Positions 57,188-64,000 of a stretch of DNA of 64,000 nucleotides are shown in pieces. The DNA lies in NCBI RefSeq assembly GCF_023278565.1, contig NC_064676.1:5642001-5706000 (forward strand), in the 5' to 3' direction. Position 1 is the stretch's first letter, and each line of letters starts with the position of its first letter. This DNA is from Colletotrichum lupini. Its lineage: Eukaryota; Ascomycota; Sordariomycetes; Glomerellales; Glomerellaceae. The notes under the pieces are model-generated. The model worked only from the letters and a program-made list of their open reading frames with translations, did no database searches and was not told the DNA's origin. The translations under genes and the position numbers were made by a program.

Positions 57188-59525
57188 CTACTCGCCCTTA
57201 CCCGAGGTCACCTTGGCTGCTTGGATGGCGCTCATCTTAGTGATCCAGGCAGTCGAGGGCTGGATCTTGCGCACGGTGCGAAGCTCGTCAGACGAGTAGC
57301 CAGGGACGCGGATATTGTAAGTGCGTTCAAGGACAAGCTGGATGTCGCGAATCTCAAGGACCTTTGAGCCTCGCTCTTTGGCGTTGCGGCAAGCCGTCTC
57401 CAGGACGTTATCGACAAAGCTGTCTGCCATGGCCAAGACACTCTGCAATGGAGTTAGCAAACGTTTGTCATCATCGGGTCGTCAGTGATAAGTCACGTAC
57501 CTCTTCGACCTCGGGAGTCAACATGTTGATCTCCTGGCCCTCGGCATTTCCGCCGCAAACTTGTCGCACGAGCTCGTCCAATTTCTTCTTGCTGAGTACG
57601 TGATCGCCCTCGGCCTCATGGACGTATGCAGGGATCTTGGAAATCGCGGGCTGGCCCATGACACCTCCAGCAATGCCGCCACCTCCCGTGTAAGTAGGCC
57701 TACCAGCGCCAGCACCGCCCGCCATCGCAACGGGTTGAGGCACGGAAGTAGCCTTTTCTGGAAGTTGCTTAGGGATCGGAAGTTTAGACTGCAACGTCTG
57801 AGTTGGCTGTGTCGGATGCGCGTGTTGTTGTTGCGGAACTGCTCCAGATCCCATGACACCCTGAGCGTGTGCGCCGGCCGAGCCAGGAGTACCGGTGGCC
57901 TGCTGAATGGGAGCCGATGTCTGGACGTTGCGCTGGTTCGCGCGGGAGACGGCGGCTGAGTGGCTGAGAGCTTGACCAGGACCGGCAGGAGCAGCAGACT
58001 GGGGAGTCGCCACGCGCTGGGTGGGTGTGCCTGCCGCAGGGAGTCCACCGCCTGCGGAAACCGACGCGATGGCAGTATTGACTGGCGGGGGGTGATGTTG
58101 GCCCTGATTCATAGTTTGCTGCGGCGCAGAAGCCATGGGTTGTTGAGCTTGAGGAGCTTGGGATATAGTTGGTGTCGCGGCAGAGGAAGCCGCAGCTTGA
58201 GCGGCAGCCTGAGCCTGCTGTTGCTGGAGTTGTTGCTGTCGGAGCTGCTGCTGTTGTTGCTGCAACTGCTGTTGTTGCTGTAGCTGTTGCTGTTGCACTT
58301 GTTGTTGAGGCAGCTGCTGTTGCTGCTGAGTGGGGGTGCCTTGACCTGCGGCGGCTGTGCCGGTCATTTGCTGGGTTTTCGCTGCCTCGATCGCGGCATT
58401 CACTGCCGTGGTAGGGTTCTGCGCGTTTTGCGTGGCCGGAGTGCCTTGAGCGGTCGGTGCCGGGCTTGCTTGAGCACCACCAGGCTGAGTCGAGGGCGGT
58501 TGCGACGCTGCGACGGCTGGGCTGTTTTGCTGTTGTTGAGAAGGCGGCCGTTGTTGTGCAGCCGCGCTCGCACTTGCCGCAGTCTGTCCCGCCGCGGCAG
58601 CAGCTGCCACCGCCGCTCTCGCCTTATTGATGCCCTCCTGGGACTTCCTGAAATTTTGGACGAAGGTCTGGGCCTCAGTGTGCATCTTTTGCGCATGATC
58701 CCTTCTAATTTGCAATTGCTTTGCTTCATCTGCACCCAATGCGCCCTTCTCCTGTTGATTCTTGACGTGTGCATCGATCCGCCTTATCTGGATTCCCTGC
58801 TGATCCATCTGCATCAAGGCCCTCAAATATTTCGCTTTGAAGTCATTGGACCACCGAGCAGCCGCCTCCTGGCCTTTATCTAGGATGCCCTGAGGCGGGT
58901 TGAATGTCATCTGTCGAATATGGGCTAGGATGTGATCTGGAAACTGTGTCGCCTGCGGCGCCTGCTGCGGCGCAGTGGGAGTCGGTGCTGCCGCCGCTGG
59001 AGCGGGCGCGGGCGTGGGAGCATGCGCAGGCTCCGCCGTCGTCGTCGCCGTGTTCTCGGTCTTCGGTTCGGTCTTTATAGTGACGCCTCCGACGTTCGCT
59101 TGGCTGGCGGCGGCCGCCGGTGCTTGTTGCTGAGCCGGCTGGGCTTGTTGCGCGGGGGCAGCTGACTGCGCTGGCTGACTCTGTTGCTGTTGAGCCTGTT
59201 GACCACCCTGTTGCTGTTGTTGAGCGGCTTGCTGCTGAGCCTGTTGCTGTTGCTGAACCTGCATGCGGCGTTGCTGGAGCTTGTTAAGCAGCATCTTGGT
59301 AAAGTCCTGGATTTTCTTCTTGGCGTCTTGATGTTGAGCGGACTCCTCAGGATGCGTTTCATAATGATTCCACAATTGGCGCAAACCCCTCTCATACTTC
59401 TGCTTCTCTTCGTCGTTCAGAATGGGAAGGTTTCGCATCATCTCGGGTCGATACATGGGTGGCTGTCGCGCACTAGGCACAGTTTGACCGGCGGCGGCCT
59501 GGCCAGGCTGGCCTTGATTGTTCAT
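57188..59525 (-). CDS. TAF12: TFIID/SAGA subunit TAF12 (histone-fold)
   Basis: Two exons, 59525..57501 and 57442..57188 (58 bp intron, GTACGT...GCAG), encode 759 residues. The start MNNQGQPGQ is chosen over an open frame extending to 59810, whose extra 95 residues look like leader. The N-terminal 600 residues are Gln/Ala/Pro-rich with long polyQ runs (58190-58330 and 59180-59270) and likely disordered. An early helical segment [18 protein letters not shown] is conserved in fungal TAF12. The histone fold spans about 644-725: [16 protein letters not shown], then across the splice [26 protein letters not shown] and [20 protein letters not shown]12 pairs with TAF4 in TFIID and ADA1 in SAGA, in the nucleus. 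An unusual open extension follows the stop. Confidence 0.94.
58190..58335 (-). repeat. CAG/CAA glutamine-repeat tract in TAF12
   Basis: A dense mixture of CAG and CAA codons on the minus strand encodes polyglutamine. The opposite-strand open frames of Leu/Ser or Ala/Val repeats are shadows of this tract. Confidence 0.9.
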
Positions 59526-62500
59526 CGTCGCGGTTCTTACGGTTATCGGATTCGGCGGTAAGATGGGGACAACTTGGACAGTATTCGAGAGTTTAGTATT
59601 CGATCGGAGAAAAAGTTTGAATGATACAACTAATGTTCTACACCCTGTTGGTGACGGAAGATGTGTCGACCAAGAGAGCGTTAATGTTTCTGACGGATGG
59701 TTAAGAAGTGTAGTTGCGTCGAAGCACGCGTAGCTGGAAAGTTCCGTGTGGGGCTGAGAGGAGAGCGATGATTGGATGTTGCATCGACGCGCTCTGACTT
59801 TGGAGCTCAAGGCTCAAACAGGTGGCAGGCGCCTCCTTCCACCAACACCAGCTGCCTTACCTCGTGACAAACCTGGTCGACCTTGGGAGCTTCCCACAGG
59901 GTTGCAAGGTATAAAATGACTGGATATTGCAAACATTATCAAGGTCTCGAGGTTAATCTTTTTTTTTTCTTTTTTGACGAATCTTACTGTCCGTGTGATG
60001 GCTGAATTCCTTGAAGCAGATGATTAGAACACAAAAAGAGTCTCTTGTAGGTGCGCGGCTAAGGTAAGTAAGTACCTTGCTATGCAAGTGCCTATCAACA
60101 GAAGTAATATCTCGCTTTGAAGATCTCTTGAAGAGCTCCCGGCCTGCCTCATAAATTCACCCAGCCCCTTTCAAAGTCTTGAAAAGCTACCCATATGTAG
60201 CAAAAGTCTACGTATATTAAGCAGGTCGATGGGGGCAACTCGTTTGTTGGCGGGAAAGTGCCCTTTACGAATCTCAAAATGTAAGCATCACCACCAGGTC
60301 TCATTCTTGTCCGATGGACGCAAATTGCAAATATCCCTCTGCTCCGCTGGGACCCAAAAGACACCAATTTGGTTGCAGAATCGCAGAGCCTCAATTAGCA
60401 AGGCAAAGGTTCCTTGTTCTTCCACAAAAAGCAGGCTTCTCGAACAAGACATGGGGCCCTCGCACGCACACCACCAGCCCACCATCGACAGCCACACGTG
60501 GAGTTGCTCTCAGGTCGGTCTTCCTGCGGGAAAGGCCCGTCGGACCTGCAGATGAACGGGGGCCTTTGGGTCGTTGGGTTGCCCACTCTGGCGCGAACTC
60601 CCAAATGCATACTTGCGCAAGTTGACGATGCAGTGCATAGACGAAGAGGTGGGAAGAAGGGGGGTCATGCCCTAACGCGGAAGGAAGAACGACGATGCCT
60701 TTTTTGTGCTCCTGGAAGAAACTCCTTGAGGATCTTGGGTATCAGTCTGGACACTGAGAGTCTTTAGGGTATATCACATCTCACCAATGGAATGATAGAA
60801 TACACAGTCTACTTGATCCCACGTTTCTCAGCAGAGCCGAGTAGCAACAAGACTACTGGGGTAAGAAAGAACCGGCTGTTGTCAGCGAAGCAAACAAATC
60901 ATGTGTAATCGGGCCTTGCCGCTGGGGATGAGGGTTCTTCTCATCGAGCAAGGAATGGAAGAAAGGCTAAGAAGAGGGTCCGTCAGCGTTGGGCTGCAGG
61001 GAACCATACCAGTCTAGGAACTGCCCAGTGCCCACCTACGCATCCCAGTCTCTTCAAGGGTGCTGTGGTCTACTACGTAGGTCTACTGTGGACGGAGAAA
61101 ACCCGACTGCAACAATTCGGTGATTCGCGCAGGCGTTCCGAGATGACGATAGTGATGGATGATGGCAGTGCCAGGTGGCTGGCTGTATCGGCGATGATAT
61201 TCCCAATGATGTGGGCAGGGCGGCAGGCTGGACTTGACTAACAAAACCCCCAGAGCTGGGTGCAAGTGCCGTTTTGGACGGAATATGAGTGACACAACGT
61301 CGAGGCCCGACGCAAAGCTGCCGTTTCATGCACTTGGCCTTGTTGGCTTGCCTTCTAGAAATTCACCGCAGGGAAATGGAATTGTAATTTGCAAAATCGC
61401 GACTTCCAGTCACGGCGGCATCTTCCCACCTTCCCACCCTGCGACATGTGCGTTGTTGTGTTAATACCATGGAATTGGAAAGAGACGGAAAGAAGCAGGA
61501 AGGCACTGATGACTGTGGTGGCCGCTCCTGCTCTTTCTCCTACCTTACGTTGTTACTCTTGCTCCTGCCAGTTTTCGTTTCTGGTCCTTCCGTCTATGGC
61601 TCAGAGTCTGGGGGCGGCGGGCGTGTGCATTCTGACCGCCTTCTTTTTCTTCCTCTCCACAAATCTGACCCGGCCACGAGCATGATGCATCCTGCCCCTC
61701 GTCACATTCACCCCTCCATTACACCTCAGAGAGGCTCAGACTACCTACGAATACAGTACACAAGAAGTCATTCCTCTCAGTCAATCAATTCCGCCGTGTT
61801 TTTTTCCCTTTCGTTTTTTTCTGTCTCACACGTAATCCTTGAGGCTCTTAGGCTCTTTGCTGCAGCTATGCGGTGGCTCGAGGAAGAGGGAACTTCTCGT
61901 GGCGCCATGCTGCAGAAAAGAATGCAAGTCGTTGAAAAGCCTTTCGTCTAGGCAATTTCGGCCCTCGATGATTGGGCACAAGTGCTGTCACACAGCCATC
62001 CCTCTTCTAATTCTTGCAATCTTCTAATCGTTCACAGCAGTCTGATGAATTTTTCCACGCCTATCGGGTCTCCTTCTGCTACTGGACGGGTGCCTATGGC
62101 CAGAGCCTAGGTACTGATGCTCGATACCTTGCCATCGTCTTCAGCGAGAGGCACGTATTTTTACCGATCGTATGCATCAGCCAGTCTCTGACAGACACGC
62201 GCAGCATCGTCCCAAGAAGGGACAGCGTCATGCTCCGTGGACGTTGACGAAACATGCCCTCTCACGGTGTCAGACTTCCATATTACACCACAGAACAGAC
62301 GTTGAACTGACCATCAAGCTTCGCAAGGACCAGGCACAGTCAACGGCGAGGACAACAATCAGTCTAGACTCTAGACCTAAACCGAGACCAAAACCCCACC
62401 AAAGGGTGAATGAAGTGTTATTATCCAACAGGCTGTGGGAGAAAGGCTTGACAGGCCAAATAGGGCTCCAGCTAAGAAAAAAAGAGGCCGACCAAGAATC

Positions 62501-64000
62501 GCCAATAGTCGGCGATCTGGCGCCTATCCACAGCCACACCCCTCCATTACCCCTCCTTCGCATCACGCCCTCTCAACTCTCGCGCATTGGACGTCCTCCT
62601 TCGCTTGATACCGTTCAGAACCCCCATTCCAGCCCATTCCAGCCGAGCAACCAGTCAAGCCATGGCGGCCCCGGTCCAGTCAGCCCGTACGCTGCTGCGG
62701 TATCCGCAAACGCGCGAGCACACACACACACACATGAAATTCTCTCGACGCCGCTGCGGGACACACGGTTAGACCGGGGGAGTCCTGGAGCATTGCTGCC
62801 CAAAGTCCAACTTTGCGCCCCGCGAGAATGCGCAAAAGAGGAACCGCAACCAACCCCAACCGCTGGCTAGACCAGACTTTTACTTCTGATAGGAAGAATC
62901 CCACGAGGGTTACAGTATCCAGCAGTGGCACTATGGAGTCCTTCGCAGGAGCACTCGCGCCAGCAATGAGATTACACCGCAGTAAAGCAGCTGGCGGGCA
63001 CCCACACGGCTCTAGCAGCACCAGTTGCAACTTGCAGCAAGTGGGCGAGAAGAGGCTCTCCCTCCTTCTCTACCTTACCTTAGGTGACCAAGGGATGGAG
63101 TTTCTTTGCTGCATGGAATGGCATGGGCATGGGCATGCCGCAGAGCTGCAGCGCACATGTGCAATGACTTCTTTTAATTCTTAATTCTCTCCCCATCCCA
63201 CAGACTATTAGAAAATCTTTTTTCTCGTTTCCCCTCTCCCCTCTTCTCTTCTTGTGGTTGACTTGGGTCTACCTTTCGCTCGACCATCAACCGTCTGGCC
63301 GTCATATCACGTTCGATTCCCATCCCCTCTGCTAGTCAGCGCAAAGGGTCGATCGGTGGGAATTCAAGCATTATAGCAGCCACACCTATAAGACCGGGAC
63401 TGTCTGGCCGTGCCAACGACCCGCTCTCGGCCTATCACGGGAGTCATTTAGTACACATTTTGGACGGTTAATTCAAGCAACACCGTGAGACTTGCTCACC
63501 ACCACCATTACCGCCGACAGCTCGGACATCCACAAATCCAGAATCCAGCGAGGAATTATACAATCGGCAGTCCGTTCTTTTGGCTTGCCATTCCACTTAA
63601 GACGACAACGCATCACAACAAACCCAGCCAGACTCAGATTCGGATTCAGACTCGGAATTGCTTGCTCCGGCAATCTGTTGTTGTCGTTCCTCTGGTGTTC
63701 TTCCACGGTATTCATCCCACGCACCTCTTGCCCGACAAATTCCTGAGCCTTTCTTCTTGACCCAGGTCCCCCACGCTTGTCTTCGACTTTCCCCAACTCT
63801 CTTCCGTCCAATACATTCCCCTAGGCCAGCAGCCGAAGTCACCTCACTGGTACTATTCCTGCTCGCGTGCGCACTGCACCACCCTGTGGCCTTTCTTCTT
63901 CTTCTCAATCAGCCATTTCGTACTGCTACCCGCAGCCCCTCAACAAGGCAGTCCCTGGTCACCCTGGACAAAGCCCGTGGTCCTATCGTCACCGCCCGCC
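59526..64000. other. No supported gene; probable leader/promoter of a gene beyond the right edge
   Basis: It begins with the TAF12 promoter. ORFs up to 232 codons (62172-62870) have no domain and an implausible His/Pro/Arg-rich composition. CA and CT microsatellites are frequent (for example CACACA at about 62718-62733). From about 63,180 the plus strand becomes strongly pyrimidine-rich (TTTCCCCTCTCCCCTCTTCT), with CACC- and CCAC-containing stretches, typical of the long 5' leaders of fungal regulatory genes. I infer a plus-strand gene starting beyond base 64000. Confidence 0.4.

Noticed and set aside
57960..58883. Leu/Ser/Arg-rich plus-strand ORFs opposite TAF12
   Set aside because: These are mirror frames of the CAG/CAA polyglutamine region; no independent evidence.
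62172..62870. 232-codon plus-strand ORF
   Set aside because: The composition is His/Pro/Arg/Thr-rich with a CACACA microsatellite inside; no domain, no start context and no splice structure. It looks like untranslated leader or intergenic DNA.
1..64000. CRISPR arrays, rRNA genes, bacterial-type operons or ribosome-binding sites
   Set aside because: None seen. The gene structure is eukaryotic with spliceosomal introns, and repeats are microsatellites or transposon-derived.

Overview
This window looks like nuclear DNA of a filamentous ascomycete, most likely a Sordariomycete. The evidence is short GT..AG introns of about 50-110 bp, Pezizomycotina-type genes (Zn2Cys6 regulator, CE12 rhamnogalacturonan acetylesterase, NmrA-like and GRE2-like reductases, LysM/chitin-binding protein) and an 8.5 kb AT-rich block with the signature of repeat-induced point mutation (RIP). 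The species cannot be named from this sequence alone. Secreted pectin-active and chitin/glucan-active enzymes suggest a plant-associated or fungus-antagonising lifestyle.

Layout. 1-4.8 kb: two minus-strand housekeeping-type genes, a HAD 'Swiss Army Knife' RNA-repair-like protein running off the left edge and a conserved low-complexity protein. 4.8-14.7 kb: about 10 kb with normal base composition and no gene I can support. 14.7-28.4 kb: a scattered accessory set, namely an HSL-type esterase, a CE12 esterase, a two-TM protein, an MCT-like MFS transporter, a small secreted protein and an NmrA-like reductase, plus two copies of a tRNA-like dispersed repeat. 28.4-37.2 kb: a small secreted cysteine-containing protein gene split by one 8,459 bp Ty3/gypsy LTR retrotransposon, heavily RIP-mutated and itself carrying a nested GC-richer insert. 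37.9-44.7 kb: a GRE2/DFR-like reductase and a Zn2Cys6 regulator transcribed away from each other, then an uncharacterised protein. 44.9-52.9 kb: a divergent pair sharing one intergenic region, a LysM + chitin-binding protein and a very large protein joining a NucA/NucB-type DNase domain to a GH55 beta-1,3-glucanase. 53.7-59.5 kb: conserved minus-strand genes RPN3 (proteasome lid) and TAF12 (TFIID/SAGA). 59.5-64 kb: no supported gene; probably leader and promoter of a gene beyond the right edge.

The most interesting region is the divergent pair at 44.9-52.9 kb. Its domain set (chitin binding, wall-glucan hydrolysis, DNase) resembles the fungal killer-toxin/subgroup-C-chitinase logic, but with a GH55 glucanase where a GH18 chitinase is usual. 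Each gene carries exactly one in-frame TGA in a conserved domain, so as sequenced the system looks broken or readthrough-dependent. Other notable points are the base-pair-resolution record of a retrotransposon disrupting a secreted-protein gene, RIP that fades toward both outer edges of the element, a 105-codon open extension directly after the TAF12 stop, and the paired tRNA-like repeats. All exon models were read by eye from splice signals and reading frame; no alignment or transcript evidence was available.
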